58,000 nucleotides of DNA from Cryptomeria japonica (lineage: Eukaryota; Streptophyta; Pinopsida; Cupressales; Cupressaceae), in NCBI RefSeq assembly GCF_030272615.1, contig NC_081414.1, forward strand, positions 914,699,648 to 914,757,647, read 5' to 3'. The notes under the pieces were generated by a model, which was not told where the DNA came from, did no database searches, and saw only the letters and a list, made by a program, of their open reading frames with translations. Positions 11,353-24,439 of the stretch are shown piece by piece. Within the stretch, counting starts at the first letter, position 1. Every line of letters starts with the position of its first letter. The translations under genes and the position numbers were made by a program.

Positions 11353-12798
11353 TGATAACTTAATGAGGAATGATGAGTGCCAAACTGGTACTAAGAGGGG
11401 GGGGGGGGGGGGTGAATCAGTACAGGAAAAAATCACTTTCCTGAAACCGGTTAGACAACAGGCACTGTGCTTTGGTAGACAAACAATAATACCGATCTTA
11501 AACAGAGTACAACCGGTAAAAGCCAAAATAGCTAAGATAAGCATAAACCGGTTGACACTTATCTTTTCATACAATCCTAGTATTACACTTCCATTTCACC
11601 CTTATGTATGAATAGGTAGTCAGTCATAACAACTAGTTTAGCATGATTTAACATTAGACACAAATCACTTAAACCATAACATGAAAATCACCACACATAA
11701 AACACAAATTTTCACGTGGAAACCCAACTGGGAAAAACCACGGTGGGGATGAATACCCACAAGCTATTTTGAACTCTTTAGAAGTTTGCTCTATTAGGAG
11801 CCTAGTCTGGTTAAAGACTTATTACAACAGGTTCTGTTGAGAACCAATCCTGCTAGGGATCACCCGGTTAAGGGTTAAACCCTGTTAAAGGTTACCTTGT
11901 TAGAGGATTTCAAGAACTCAATGAATTTGAGTCACCCTGTTAAAGGATTTTCAGTAAGCTGGTTAGAGCTACCCTATTAAGGGATTTTCCAACTGTTGAG
12001 GTGGTTAAAGATCAACAAGTTTTACAATGATCTGGTAACAACACTCAATGCCAATGCAGATCCGCTTTAGCTCCTCTTCATCTTCTGCACTTACACTCTG
12101 CAGATATCACTTCTCTCCTCTGGTCTGGCAAGAATCATGTATCACTTCACTTGGATACACACATACAACTTTTGCCAACAACTTCAAAAAGAAACACAAC
12201 AATGACCTTATAGGTAAGATAGGTCAATAGTATAAACCCTAAACCCTAAACCTATTAGGTTAAGCAATTCAAAATGGTTCAATCCTGACCGTTGAACATA
12301 TTGCATTAAATGCAATAGTCTTGAACCGATCTCAAGACGTTCAACATCGTTTGTTTTCCACTGCTTTCATGGTGGATGATAAGCCATCATGTGTTTTCAC
12401 TGTTTATAGACTTGGCACATTCCCGAGGTAGAATAGAGCAATCTCCTACATGCAAGATCCTTCATGCGCACAAGGAAGACGTGGCAACACAATCTATTCT
12501 TCATTACAATGCTAACTCATCACACAAATTCATCGGTTGAGTCACACAAGCTTGAAGCACGTCAACTGGGAACCCTGAGACTACCAACCAGTAGTCATAC
12601 AAAGCTTCCATGTACCGGTTCCCATATCAACATGTCGGTTCACCTTGAACAGACACACCGCTTCACTTTGGCACATATACCAGCTCACAATGTTATATCG
12701 GTTCTCACATATACCGGTTCTCCCTTTTTTAGCATATTGACATCAATGACAACATACAATGTCATCATGTCCTCATACTAGTTCACATAATGCCAACA
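11353..12798 (-). repeat. Copia-1 5' LTR
   Basis: Partner of 5491-6949. It includes a run of about 17 G at 11396-11412 that is shorter in the other LTR, a likely source of length error. Confidence 0.93.
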
Positions 12799-12803
12799 GA
12801 GTA

Positions 12804-15800
12804 GCCTGAGTATGGACCTCAAATCTTACAAGCCATGATGATCCACTTGTAGTAGAGGAGCATATACTTGCATCTTGGGAGCTTATTAGGAGTTCACCTT
12901 GAATTTGGGAAATACACATAGAGGAGATAGAATATTGATGAATAAATATTACCTAGCCTCATGATGCATAAATACAAGAGGTATAGACTATAGCAAGCAC
13001 ATATCATGAGCCAAAGGACCATATTCAAGAGTTACTTTATCTCCAATCCTCTACATTTTTAAGATCCACAAATGGAGACGAGGTTAAGTCTTGGTTACTT
13101 AGCTTGGACTTATGCTTTGTGTTGCATCTATATGTGAGCAACTTAAAGGCATAATTTTCAATGCAATTTTTGAGAGGACTTGATTCCACCTTGTGTTACT
13201 GGGAGGATAACATGCACCAACTCACATTGGAAACCCTCTCCAAATACCATTTTGGAGTGCTTCAAAGTGTGTTCTATTTCAAAATGTTTTTGACAAAGAT
13301 GCATAGATGAGTTTTACAATTTACATAATAAGGTTTCATAGTGGCTCAACATGAGAGTTAGTTTTTGGAGTTCTTGTAGTTTGTATATTACATTCAAGAC
13401 AAGTTACTTGTCAATTATTTCATTAGGGGTGGAAAGCCCAAAATTTCAGTTTTCCTACACATGGCCAATCCAAATGACTTTAGGGTTGCTATGGAAAAGT
13501 CTCTTATGGAAAAGGAGGTACATGGGAGGACCAAAGAGGCATGAGATAAGTTTATAACCAGCTATGGCAAAGTCTCTCATTTTAGGTACGAGAGACTATA
13601 GGGTTATCAAGCTAGGCCTTCTATGACTCAACAACCTTTTAGGGGAGAATCTAGTGTTTTTAGTAATTAGGATCTTCTAATTATGGTGGGGCCTAGCCAA
13701 CATAGGGTTATATGAGAGGCACATGTTATGTATATGTTAGTATCAGACAAAGAGTGCCCACAAGATTTTAGAGTAGGTGGACACCATCCTAGGATGTCAA
13801 AGTAGATAGTTGATATGTGGGTCTTTACCCTCCCAACCACTCAACATATACCACTATGGGTCTTTACCCTCCCAAACACATAAAGGTCAAAGGAAGATTC
13901 ACTGCTGCAAAACTCACTTTTTGTGACAGTCTCAAGCACTTAGCTAGGACAGTCACTCCTTTCGTGGTTATTCTTCTTCACACAACACTCTCTAACATTA
14001 ATTATGATGATAGTGTACCTCCTTAAACCTTCCACCAACACCTAACTCAATACCAAACTCTTTTCCAATCTTGCTAATGGACTAATTAACTCAACTCACT
14101 ATAAAATTTTGATGGTCAATGTAAGGTTTAGGACAATAGTAATTAGGATCTTCTAATTATTGTGGGGCATAGCCAACATAGGGTTATATGAGATAGGGGT
14201 AAGTTCAATAGTAATTTCTCCTTCAATTCTTTATCCTAGATTATGAATTGATCTTAGTTTATCCTTCATGAATTGATCCTAGTTTATCCCTTTAACCCTG
14301 ATTAATTTATTTAGAGTGTTTAGTTCCATTTTAATCCTTTCTTTTACAATTAAATATTATTAAAAAATTGTATTATTGTTCCAAATTTTGTGGATATTTA
14401 GGAGACACAAATAAAATATAAATGTAATCATTCCATATTTTTGTAGGAGATATTGGAATGAGACTAATAGGAAGAGTAGTAAACATGAGTCACAATGAGC
14501 ACTTTAGAGTAAATCTAAACATTATAAGGAATATTAGCTTGGAAAAATAGAAGCATAACTTATTTTCCAATATGCAAGTTTATTACTTGGGAAAGAATCT
14601 TGAAAGAGGATTGAAAAGATTCCTTGAGCTAACATTGTCTCACTTGTCCAAAATTATGAGGAAGGATTCATTAATGAAATGGTCATTAACAAGATGGAGA
14701 GAATAATAATTAGGAAGAGATAGATTTCACATGCTACTAGGTGACTAGATTGGAGAGAAACTAGAGTCAAATCATTTATCTTGGCCATGACACAGAGTCT
14801 TAGAATAAATGCCAACCTTGGTGAATGGAATGAAAATCCCAAACAATTAATGAATGATGAGACAAGTAGAGGCATCTATAAATTTTGTTTTGAATAAAAT
14901 AAAGAAAAAATGGGACTAAAACCAAGGGAAATGCACATGGAAAGGATAAAGGGTTATTTCTAATGTTTGATAAGATAGATATGAATGATTGACCTTAAAC
15001 TACATGTTTTTAAATATGAAGGTGCATTCAGGGTTTAGATGATCTTCCATGACCAAGTCAAAGGAAAGTGATATAAACCTATTTTAAAAATTATATTATC
15101 ATTATACTCAAGCCATTTGGAAAATATAAAAAAATATATCCAATCTCTTAACTATTTTTCTCAAACCTAGCATTTTATTTGCCCATGTGAGTGCTCCATT
15201 CCTAGAACTAATAAATAAATAGCAAATCAATTTGTGATAGTAAACATTCACATAGCATGTATAATTAATTAATTTATGATGGACTTTTAAATGTAATAAA
15301 TTATCTCCTATAGTTATCTCCTAAAGGTGGGGCAATTAGGTCCATATATGATGAAAATCAAAATAAATAGTTTGAAGATAATATTAGTTACCTAAAGGAT
15401 ATTCCACTTGATTATTTGGTATATCATAACTATTTTGACAAATTTTCAAACCATTAGAGGTACCTTTTTCTTCTGTAGATGAGGCATTCATTCATGTTGA
15501 AGTTGTGATAGCTTATTTGCCTCTTTATAGACAACAAATTATCCATACGAATTATCATATATACTTGTAACCTCCATCCCAAACCACCTATTTCACTCTT
15601 CTTCCTTTGTGCACCTCTTTTATTCTTCCATTACCTCTTTTCTTACCTAAATTCAATTCAAAACATAGTGTATATAGCATCAAAAAATTTCCATATTTGA
15701 TTAATATTATCCACAGCATATCGAAAAGACAAATACCACACTTACTGTGTCATCAACCAAAAATAATTTACTTACCTATTCAAAGAGTTTAATAATGGAG

Positions 15801-16100
15801 AAACATCCATGCGGTGTTGTACACATGTCCTTGAAGATTCGAGAAATACTTATCCTCTATTGGTCCAAACTTTAAATCACTTTCCATGCATGAAAATAAT
15901 TGCAACCATACACAATTTCCCACCCAATAGATTCTCTCAAACTAGTTTACTATCTTAACATAGGGTCAAGGAAAAGCGAGCCAAAATAGGAATCCAAGTG
16001 TCTTAAAAGCCTTCAAGACCATAGTGGTGAGGATTGAATTTCTTTCTTTAGTTGTATCTTTTTCTAGATTAATTAGTTGGGGATTCTATTAGGACCTTTT
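12804..16100. other. CACTA internal region without recognised genes
   Basis: AT-rich, stop-rich sequence. I see no transposase or other protein motif on either strand. The stretch 13815-13880 holds two copies of TGGGTCTTTACCCTCCCAA. A separate 56-bp direct repeat is listed on its own. Short open stretches such as 13351-13557 and 14654-14875 (minus) show no recognisable similarity. Confidence 0.5.
13661..14192 (+). repeat. Direct repeat pair of about 56 bp
   Basis: 13661-13717 and 14137-14192 share TAGTAATTAGGATCTTC followed by a near-identical stretch to ATAGGGTTATATGAGA, with three or four differences. The 420 bp between them may be a decayed small insertion or half of a segmental duplication. 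Confidence 0.7.
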
Positions 16101-16104
16101 CCTA

Positions 16105-16345
16105 ATATCATAGCATTCCATTAGATCACATTTCTTTGATGCATCTCACCAAACAGTTCATGTGCTTTCATGTCTATACTTCCACATTTTCCAAACATGT
16201 CAAACAGAGCATTTCCAACTGTAAGCATCTGATATTAATTGCCCTTACCTTCTGCTTTGATGGAAGCCCATACTTTGTTGCAAAGCTCCCATTTTGGCAC
16301 AGGTAGAGAGTACGTTGGCAAATAAAACTGATCAAAATGGAAATC
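16105..16345 (-). pseudogene. Captured PPR-protein fragment
   Basis: On the minus strand the reading contains FANVLSTCAKMGALQQ and, after a frame change, VGNALFDMFGKCGSIDMKA, then HELFGEMHQRNVI, a stop and WNAMI. This succession (A-GAL-G, VGNAL-DMY-KCGS, LF--M-RN, WNAMI) is the signature of plant PLS-class PPR repeats, organelle RNA-binding proteins. About 80 residues over two repeats are seen, with one frameshift and internal stops. Lying inside the CACTA element and outside both nested retrotransposons, it is best read as a host gene fragment captured by the transposon. Confidence 0.8.
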
Positions 16346-16867
16346 TATTTGTTGCATTGACTGCATTGTGAGGACGCTTATGTATTTCATCAATAGCATA
16401 AAGTAGAAAAGGACATGAGAATATCTCCTCGGGGAGGTATTCTATGATAGTTGCGAGGTAGATGAGAGTTTCTTATGCCATTTGCTTTATTCTATGCAAT
16501 CAAACGCGGGAACACTATTTGAATTCAAATGCTAACGGTGATTGTCTTTTTAACAGAAATGGATGGGAAGGGACATCAAGGGAAGGAATGGGCCAACAAC
16601 ACACCTAAGCAGTCAAAGCTTAGTGTGTGTTGTTTAAGGCTGCCCCCTTAAGACATCATAATTAATTGGCTCTTCACTCCTATGACCTTCAAAAGTCTTT
16701 AATGGCTTCATTGAGTCCTTTGGTCTTCCAAATGCACCTGCACCAACTTGAATTCTCCTTCAATGCTTGATTGTCTATTCACTTGGAATTGAATTGATTT
16801 TATAATTAAGAGATCACTTGAATTATAGGTAGACCCCTTCAAATGACAAGGTAGGCTTCCTTTTATA

Positions 16868-17175
16868 CCTAATATATGTCTTGAAAGCATTTTATCCTGA
16901 TGGCTTTAAATTAAAGTACTTTCTCTTCTATCCGGTATTGGTGGAGCAGAGGTTGCATTGCATCATCCTAGGATACATATTTGTGCAGATATAACACAAG
17001 TTAAATGTATCCCAGGTCGATACAAAGCAACATCTGCTCCAGAGATCACCATAAAATAGAGAAAGAACTTTAATTTAATGCCATCAGGATAAAAATCTTT
17101 AATCAAGACAGATAAATGGTATTGAACTGAATCTCTTTGGAATGCATTACCCAAACACCACAATCGATCAGTCAC
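16868..17175. pseudogene. DRM: DRM methyltransferase fragment as hairpin, unit 1
   Basis: The left arm on the plus strand reads VLKAFYPDG and then, in another frame, LSLLSGIGGAEVALHHP, the SAM-binding motif I of cytosine-5 methyltransferases. The right arm on the minus strand reads DRLWCLGNAFQRDSVQYHLS (motif X) and then SVLIKDFYPDGIK, continuing through a decayed motif I to GADVALYRPGIHLTCV. Motif X lying directly before motif I is the circular permutation that defines DRM enzymes, which methylate DNA de novo in RNA-directed DNA methylation. Arms of about 110 bp pair around a loop of about 26 bp (16979-17004). Only a fraction of the catalytic domain is present, and the two arms decayed differently. 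Confidence 0.87.
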
Positions 17176-17649
17176 CTTTGAAAAGAAAGTGGTATGATGA
17201 AATATTTAGGCATAAAATAGATGAAATGCACTCCATACTACTGCTGCACAATATTTTGGTCAATGATATTGTTAAAATAGTAAAGGAAGGTGTATGGAAC
17301 AACGAAATTCTTATCATTATAAACAATGAATATTTTAAGATCCTTTTATGATGTGTAAGTTGAGAATATTTTATGAAAGGTCCCTAAATGAATACACTTT
17401 AAATTGATTTAAATATACCTCGAAGTGTGCAATATGGAAGGTTTGCATTCTTAATCTCCTGCCCATTTCTTAATTTAAAAGATGACATTTTTATTAAATA
17501 TCTCCTCTATTAAATATCTTTATTAACTTGATTTATCCTTCAATTCTTGATGAATGCTTGATTGCATGTTCACTTGGAATTGAATTGATTTTATAATTAA
17601 GAGATCACTTGAATTGTAGGTAGACCCCTTCAAATGACAGGGTAGGCTT

Positions 17650-17966
17650 CCTTTTATACCTAATATATGTCTTGAAAGCATTTTATCATGATGGATTTAA
17701 ATTAACGTACTTTCTCTTCTATCTGGTATTGGTGGAGCAGAGGTTGCCTTGAATTGTCCTAGGATACATATTTCCACAAATACAACACAAGTTAAATGTA
17801 TCCCAGGTCGATGCAAAGCAACCTCTGCTCCAGAGATCACCATAAAATAGAGAAAGAACTTTAATTTAATGCCATCAGGATAAAAGTCTTTAATCAAGAC
17901 AGATAAATGGTGTGCAACTGGATCTATTTGGAATGCATTACCCAAACACCACAATTGATTAGTCAC
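17650..17966. pseudogene. DRM: DRM methyltransferase fragment as hairpin, unit 2
   Basis: Same arrangement as unit 1. The minus strand is open from 17966 and reads DQLWCLGNAF-type motif X, HLSVLIKDFYPDGIK, GAEVALHRPGIHLTCVVFVE, and then runs on into the complement of the left arm. The plus-strand left arm again encodes GIGGAEVA (17729-17752). It differs from unit 1 at scattered positions, so the units have diverged since duplication. Confidence 0.87.
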
Positions 17967-18395
17967 CTTTGAAAAGAAAGTGGTATGATGAAATATTTAG
18001 GCATAAAATAGATGAAATGCACTCCATACTACTGCTGCATAATATTTTGGTCGATGATATTTTTAAAATAGTAAAGGAAGGTTTATGGAACAACCAAATT
18101 CTTATCATTATAAACAATGAATATTTTAAGATCCTTTTATGATGTGTAAGTTGAGAATATTTTATGAAAGGTCCCTATATGAATACACTTTAAACTGATT
18201 TTAATATACCTTGAAGTGTGCAATATGGAAGGTTTGTATTCTTAATCTCCTGCCCATTTCTTAATTTAAAAGATGATATCTTTATTAAATATCTTTATTA
18301 ACTTGATTTCTCCTTCAATTCTTGATGAATGCTTGATTTCCTGTTCACTTGGAATTGAATTGATTTTATAATTAAGAGATCACTTGAATTGTAGG

Positions 18396-19189
18396 TGTAG
18401 ACACCTAAAATTGTCTAGTCTAATTAAATAAATATCTTTATTTATTTAATTACTTTAGCCTAATTCTTTTATTAATTAAATAAATCTTTATTTATTTAAT
18501 TAATTCATTTATCCTCTTCTAGCCTTATTTCTCATTTAAATAAATACCTTTATTTATTTAAATTATCCTTTTCCTCAATTAAATAAATGCATTTATTTAT
18601 TTAATTGATCCCACTTCTTCTATTAATTAAATAAATCTTTATTTATTTAATTAATTCATTAACCTTTTCCACTTATGACACATGTCTTTCATCTCTTAAT
18701 TCATACACTACCTACCCTTTCATTATTTTCTTATTTTCTTTACCTACCCTCTAATCATAGCCGATCATTTATCTTTTACACCTCTCAATCTTATCCTTTC
18801 ATTTCTTATAGTGTCTTCTATATAAGGAGATGCTTCCTTCATTATCAACCCTAACTACCCAATGATTACTTGACTACCCAGCTATGCTTTTGAACTTGCA
18901 TATGCAATCAAGCGTACTTGCAACCACATTTCTGTTCTTTGTTGAGCTCTTGTGCACATATAAAATCTGTGAGCAAATATATCAAGCAAGATCAATGGAG
19001 ATAGGAAGAATGGAGATCCAAACCCTATTGGACATGTGATGGTATAATATTTGTGATTTCATTTGATTTGCATTGTCTTAGGTAATCTTCATATGTTATG
19101 GTGGATCTTTGTTGTTGTTAGGCTAGGGTTTTGTGGTTGAATTCATTAAGTCTTTCAATTATTGTTGTTTCCATTTTTCACCATAAACA
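18396..19189 (+). repeat. Gypsy-A 5' LTR
   Basis: Starts TGTAGACACC and ends CCATAAACA; 794 bp, the same length as the 3' LTR with scattered substitutions. The U3 part (18420-18656) has five perfect or near-perfect hairpins built from ATTAAATAAAT and its complement. TATATAAGGAG at about 18821 is the probable TATA box. Confidence 0.94.
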
Positions 19190-19215
19190 TTTTGGCATGC
19201 CCGATGGGACATGGA
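19190..19215 (+). other. Gypsy-A probable primer-binding site
   Basis: TGGCATGCCCGATGGGAC follows the LTR end after a few bases, the right position and start (TGG) for a primer site. I cannot assign the tRNA. Confidence 0.5.
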
Positions 19216-21433
19216 TTTTTGTTAGATCTGTGTTTTTTGCAGATTTTTCTAACCCTATATTGTTGTTTTGTAAAACAATTTGGAGAATAACCTTGTGCAG
19301 CTAGGGTTTTGGACACAAAATCAAGATCTTGGAGAGATTCAATCATATCTCACAAACGGATTGGAAATTTTGCACCAAAGTTATTTTGCAAGTTGAAGAC
19401 AGTATCAAGAGCTCTCAAAGAAAAATTCAGATCTATTGGAGCATATTTCAATTTTCTATGAATTTTTTATGAATTTTCATAAAAAATTAATTTTGAGAGA
19501 AAATGAGCAAATTTTTTGGATTTTCTTACATTTTTGGATATCTTTCAGAATTATACATAGGATCTGTTCTTTGTGATTTTAAATTTGATGAAAAATATTT
19601 CCTCAAAAATTGGATCTTTGAAAATTAGGGTTTTGCATTATTTTACTCATATCTCACAAACTGCTTGGATTTGTTGCAGAATTTCTTTTTTGAAGGGTTG
19701 GAAGACCATCAGGATTGTCCAGTAAAAATTTCAGATTTTTGGGATTAATTTTGCATTTTTAATGAATTTTGTATGATTTTTCATAAAAAATTAATTTTTG
19801 GAGCAAATTAGCAAATTTTTTGGATTTTCTTACATTTATGGAAATCTCTTGAAATTTTACAAGTTCTCTTTTTTTATGATGAATCAGTTCTTTGAATTGG
19901 TCAACAAAATGCATTGTTGAAGGCCCTTATTTCACAAAGTCTTTTGGATCTAAAATTTACCTAACTTGTGTGATTGCAGGAAGGGGTGATCATCTGAAAC
20001 AATCCAAAGTACTAATAAATCTTTGTTGTAGGACCTTGACAAGGATTTTGTTTTGATCTTTATTGTTCTTTGTTTTCATATATTATCAAACACTTCAATT
20101 GGTGCACTAAAATTGAGCCAGTGTCTTTTGTGTCTTGGGCAATAGGCTCTTTTTGTTTCATCTTTAGAGGGCCTGTCTCTTCGTGTTGTCATTAGGACTA
20201 CTAGTGAGGAGAGAATGACCCAAGTGGTAGTGAGGAAAATCCATCCTCTTCCAAACCACTATAAACAACTATATCCATAGTGAAAACTATGGATAACATG
20301 TGTTGATTAGTTCATACCGACACTATGTCTCCCCATAAACCCGTTTGATCAAATTTATTTGATCAGTTGTAGGGCATAACCCCTACCAACTAGGAGCCTT
20401 CTGTATTTACAGAGCTGAAAGTGCCACATGTATGGCCACATGAGCAGATGCCCTTACTAGAATCTTTTTGTTTTAGAAGCCAAAATCCTTCTAGTTGTTG
20501 GGGCAGGAGGTCGGACCTCTGGAGCAGCCCACACACATACGGTTCTTAGTAGAGATACAAATTTCGCCATGAGGAGTTTTCATGGGGACTGATGCTTGGC
20601 TGCCCTGAGAAGTGATTGTCGAGGGTGGAGCCAATGGGGTCAAGCATCTAAGTATCCACTCTGAATAAAGTAGCCTCATGTGGGATCAACAACTATTGTC
20701 CTGGCCAACCATAAGAATTGTGCTTGTCTTATTTTGAACTATCAAATATTCAAGACCAAACATCAGAACATTGTGTCTTTTGTGTCTTCAAGTGTATGCA
20801 AAACATTTTTTGCATCAAACAACACACTTTATTTGAGTCATTTTGATTCTAAACACTTACAAACATTGAGTCCTCATCAACATTGTGTCCTCTTGTCATG
20901 AAAAACAGTCAAACAAATTCAGATTTGGTCACAACAACAACTTCACAAATTGGAAAAATTTACAGTCCAACAAACAAGAGCAATCAGTTTCAAAATTCTT
21001 GAGCTTCCTAAGTTATTTCTCCGGGTTTTCATCTAGCATTCAACCTACTTTTGGGTCTCACAAAGTCCATCATTGCTTTATAGCTTGCATTACATTCACA
21101 TTTGTCTAAACTTGAGTCAAAAGGTCACTTGCTTGTCCTCATCATACTTTGTCAACACATTACATACAACAACATTTTGGTAAGTGGTCCCTCATCAAGG
21201 TCTATCACCTTTGGGTCTCATTTGGTCTTACTTAGAGTAAAGGTCAACTTACCTCATCAAGAGAAACTATCATCTCTTTGGAAGTCACACCTACTCTATT
21301 ACATACATACTTGGTCTTACACTTTGGACATTGCAAGTAAACTTCAAATTCATTTAAATTCCATCCAACTCTTGGTCTTCCATACTCTTTCCATTTTCAT
21401 CTAGTCTCACACATCTTGGTCAATACCTAGTTC
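19216..21433 (+). other. Gypsy-A long untranslated leader
   Basis: 2.2 kb without recognised coding sequence. 19340-19645 and 19646-19950 are a diverged tandem duplication sharing CATATCTCACAAAC, TTCATAAAAAATTAATTTT and GCAAATTTTTTGGATTTTC. The rest contains scattered TTTGTGTCTT and TTGGTCT motifs. Long leaders are usual for this gypsy type; the gypsy-H leader is similar in length. Confidence 0.65.
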
Positions 21434-23632
21434 ATGGTTGAAACCCGTTCCCAAAAATCTAGGAGAGAAGCTAAAGAGGCTCAAGAGTCCACAAACATGA
21501 GTTCTTATGAGTTTGACAATGATATCTTTTTCAATTCTGATCATACCACATTACCTGACATGGATGCCTATAGAAACATTCCAAATGTTGAGAACATGGA
21601 CACTACAAACAACAATGATACACACAATGACAATATGGACAACATTTCAATACATTCAACAGAAGTGGAAGACTCCATTATGGATCCTCATTTTAATCGA
21701 TTAGTTGAGGAAATAATGAGGAGAGATAGACAATATTTCTTACAAGTGATGGCACAAAGTGGAGACAAGATCCCTCATGATTTTGACATGTCTCAAATAA
21801 TGGAAAATCGACCTTTGCAACAACCTCACCTTAACATGGATCAAAGGAGGCCTAATAGTGGAGGCAATAGAGGACCACATCTTGTGCCTGAATCACCATC
21901 ATCTTTGTTTCAAAAACCTGAGGTCCCATACACACATGGTCAAGCATATGATACTCACCTTCGCAGATCATTATGGAAGTCTTATGCAGAAAAATATGAT
22001 CAATCACATACCAATGCTAAGGATCAACCACCAAGGCAATTGGATATTCAAAGGCATGCTCAAAATTTGGACACAAAGAAACCCCGCATCAAATTTGGGG
22101 GCAACACACTAGAACAAACTCATGACATGCCTATAAAGTATGGTATACATGGATAAAGCAGATATTCCATTCCTCACCATGACTCTATACCAAGTGGTCC
22201 TTATACGCATATGCAACATCATTATAGACCTCCTCCATATGAACATGTGTATGATCAATACCATCCATATATGCAACATGATCCTCCTCCACCCAGTGGC
22301 TCATGCATGGGATATGGTCCAAGAAGTTGGTCTCCACCAAAGAACAATTTGGAACAGCAAATTAGGGACTTACAAAAGAAAATGGAAGACATAAATACAC
22401 TGAAGCCAACTTACACAATGAGAGACATATGTCCCTATCCATTTGACAAAAGCATTCCAATGCCTCCATTTCCTACACACTTTGTGACACCTAAGTTTGA
22501 TAAGTATAGAGGCAAAGGAGATCCTAAGGCACATATAAGATAGTTTTTCATAGCTTGCATTGAGGTAGTAGCAGAAGAGATATTTTTGATGAGATTATTC
22601 CAACAAAGCTTAGGTGATCAAGCTATGGAATGGTTCTCCCAACTCCCACCTATAATTAAGTCATGGGGTGACTTAGTTGAGGAATTTATACAATATTTCT
22701 CATATAACATAGAGACAGACATATCAGTCACTACCTTGTGCAACACCAAACAAAAGGATGGAGAATCTTTTTCATCATTTTTACAAAGAGGGAGAAATCT
22801 AGCCAGTAGATGCTCTTGTGAAATTCCATAAAAACAAATGGTAGAAATGTTCACCCAGAATGTTAACAAAGACATTGGTTATGACCTAAGAAAAGCTTGT
22901 TTGTCCACCTTCAAGGACATCATTGAAAAAGGCTTAGTGACAAAAAAGGTCCTAATTGAGCATGCAATAATTAAGATATTCAAAGAAAACAAAGAGGACT
23001 ATAAAGGAAAAGATAAGCCAAGATTTTGGAATAAAAACAAGAACACAGTCAATGATGGTGTTGTGGATGCCAATACAGTGCGACCCAAAATCATTTTTTT
23101 GGATCAAGCTTTACAAACAATCAAGTGAATACTCAAACAACTTCAAAGTCACGAAGGAAGTACACCCCATTGGGAGAACCACTAGAATCAATTTTCAAGA
23201 AGCTAGTGGCAAACAAGATAAATAGCAATTTCAGATTTGCCTCCATATGAACCAAAGGTCAAACCAAATTGGTGGAATGATGATGAATATTGTGAATTTC
23301 ATAAAAGCAAGGATCATAAAACAAGAAATTGTCATCGACTGAAGAACATCATACAAGATCTCATTGATAGAGGTGACATTGAGATTGAAGGACACTCATC
23401 CAATCAAGAACATGAGATGTTTAAGGAACCATTCCCAAAACATGACAAGGGAAAAGCTAAAGCCACAAATGACCAAACCAACTATACCAGAGCATCTTAT
23501 AACTATGATTCAACTATCAATCACATTTCGATGGACAATTATGTCTCTACCATTATCATCAAGGACAAAACTCTTGAGAATTCTACCCAAAGACCCAAGA
23601 TTGTCCTAAAGGGCATTGGATCTTCTTCCTAA
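21434..23632 (+). pseudogene. Gypsy-A gag
   Basis: Opens MVETRSQKSRREAKEAQEST and is open to 22156, then changes frame. The capsid (retrotransposon gag) domain spans about 22400-22950, with ICPYPFDKSIPMPPFP, RLFQQSLGDQAMEWFSQLPP, FIQYFSYNIETDISV and FSSFLQRGRNLASRC. A zinc-knuckle-like YCEFHKSKDHKTRNCHRLKN lies at about 23290-23350. Gypsy-H encodes the same protein at 54975-53130, so both belong to one family. Stops (for example at about 22543 and 22831) and frame changes inactivate it. Confidence 0.9.
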
Positions 23633-23677
23633 CCAACCTCTAAATGTAATGTTACAACTCGTTGAGGTAAATTCACT

Positions 23678-24367
23678 TTGCAAGGTGCTCCAACCAAAAA
23701 CACCACTTCCTCATCAACCAAACCTAAGTATGACCTTGTAGAACAGTTGGGGAAGACACCCAAGCTTATCTCAATCCTTAAGCTCTTACGCATATCCCCT
23801 GCACATAAAGCCATTCTTGAAAAAACCTTGAGAGACACTTACATCCCTACCAATCTGAACATGGACCAGTTTCAATCCATGGTGGGATACCTTTCCATTC
23901 CACACTCCCTTACATTCATAGAAGCTGGCGATGGCTCCATAAGCCAACCACATAACGCACCTTTTCACATTGAAGCCTTCCTACACAAACATTGAATAAA
24001 ACAAGTCCTGATAGATGGAGGAGCAGGTCTAAACATTTGCATATTGAATACTCTTAAGGAATTGGGATATTCTGAAAAGGCTGTGAATTCTACAAACAAA
24101 ATTACCATCAAAGCATATGATGATGAAGAGCATTCATCCAAAGGCACAGTCACCTTGCCTCTCAGAGTTGGACTGGTTACAAAGGATGTGGTTTGTCATG
24201 TCCTTGATCTAGAGCTTACATACAACATATTGCTAGGACATCCATGGATTCATGAAATGAGCTTAGTCCCATCTACATATCATCGATGTATCAAGTTTCC
24301 TCACAATGGAGTTGAAGTGACTGTCAAAGATGACCCAAATCCATTCATATATTGCAACAATCTGTGA
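23678..24367 (+). pseudogene. Gypsy-A aspartic protease
   Basis: A linker with LLRISPAHKAILEKTLRDTY precedes the protease core VLIDGGAGLNI (about 24006-24040; the catalytic triplet reads DGG), then ITIKAYDDEEHSSKGTV and YNILLGHPWIHEM, the second conserved protease region. A stop at about 23996 separates linker and core. The same order occurs in gypsy-H at 53079-52450. Confidence 0.88.
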
Positions 24368-24439
24368 CCTAGATCAGAAATAACAATCCCAGTCATTCGA
24401 CAAGATATTTCGTCATCATCATATGTTGATCCAAAATCC

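Larger units (their letters stand above)
5491..12798 (-). mobile_element. Copia-1 LTR retrotransposon, nearly full-length
   Basis: Two LTRs (1,459 and 1,446 bp), GAGTA target duplications at 5486-5490 and 12799-12803, an initiator-Met primer-binding site next to the right LTR, a polypurine tract next to the left LTR, and a gag-pol frame on the minus strand in the order gag, protease, integrase, RT, RNase H (Ty1/copia order). It is inserted in the CACTA element. Few stop codons break the polyprotein, so it is relatively young. Confidence 0.95.
16756..18395. repeat. Tandem 780-bp units carrying DRM hairpins (units 1, 2 and start of 3)
   Basis: Each unit starts at TCCTTCAAT, then has TTCACTTGGAATTGAATTG, the segment with the DRM hairpin, and an AT-rich tail containing GGTATGATGAAATATTTAGG and TTATGATGTGTAAGTTGAG. 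Unit 1 is 16756-17535, unit 2 is 17536-18310 and unit 3 begins at 18311; gypsy-A is inserted in unit 3, whose remainder resumes at 29834. Periods read are 780 and 775 bp. The tail encodes a short open stretch (WYDEIFRHKIDEMHSILLLH) of unknown origin. Confidence 0.88.

Noticed and set aside
11396-11412. G-run as a possible functional G-quadruplex
   Set aside because: A single homopolymer run shorter in the partner LTR; length is likely slippage or sequencing error.
12804-16100. CACTA transposase (TNP2-like) coding region
   Set aside because: Expected here by position, but no recognisable motif was found on either strand.
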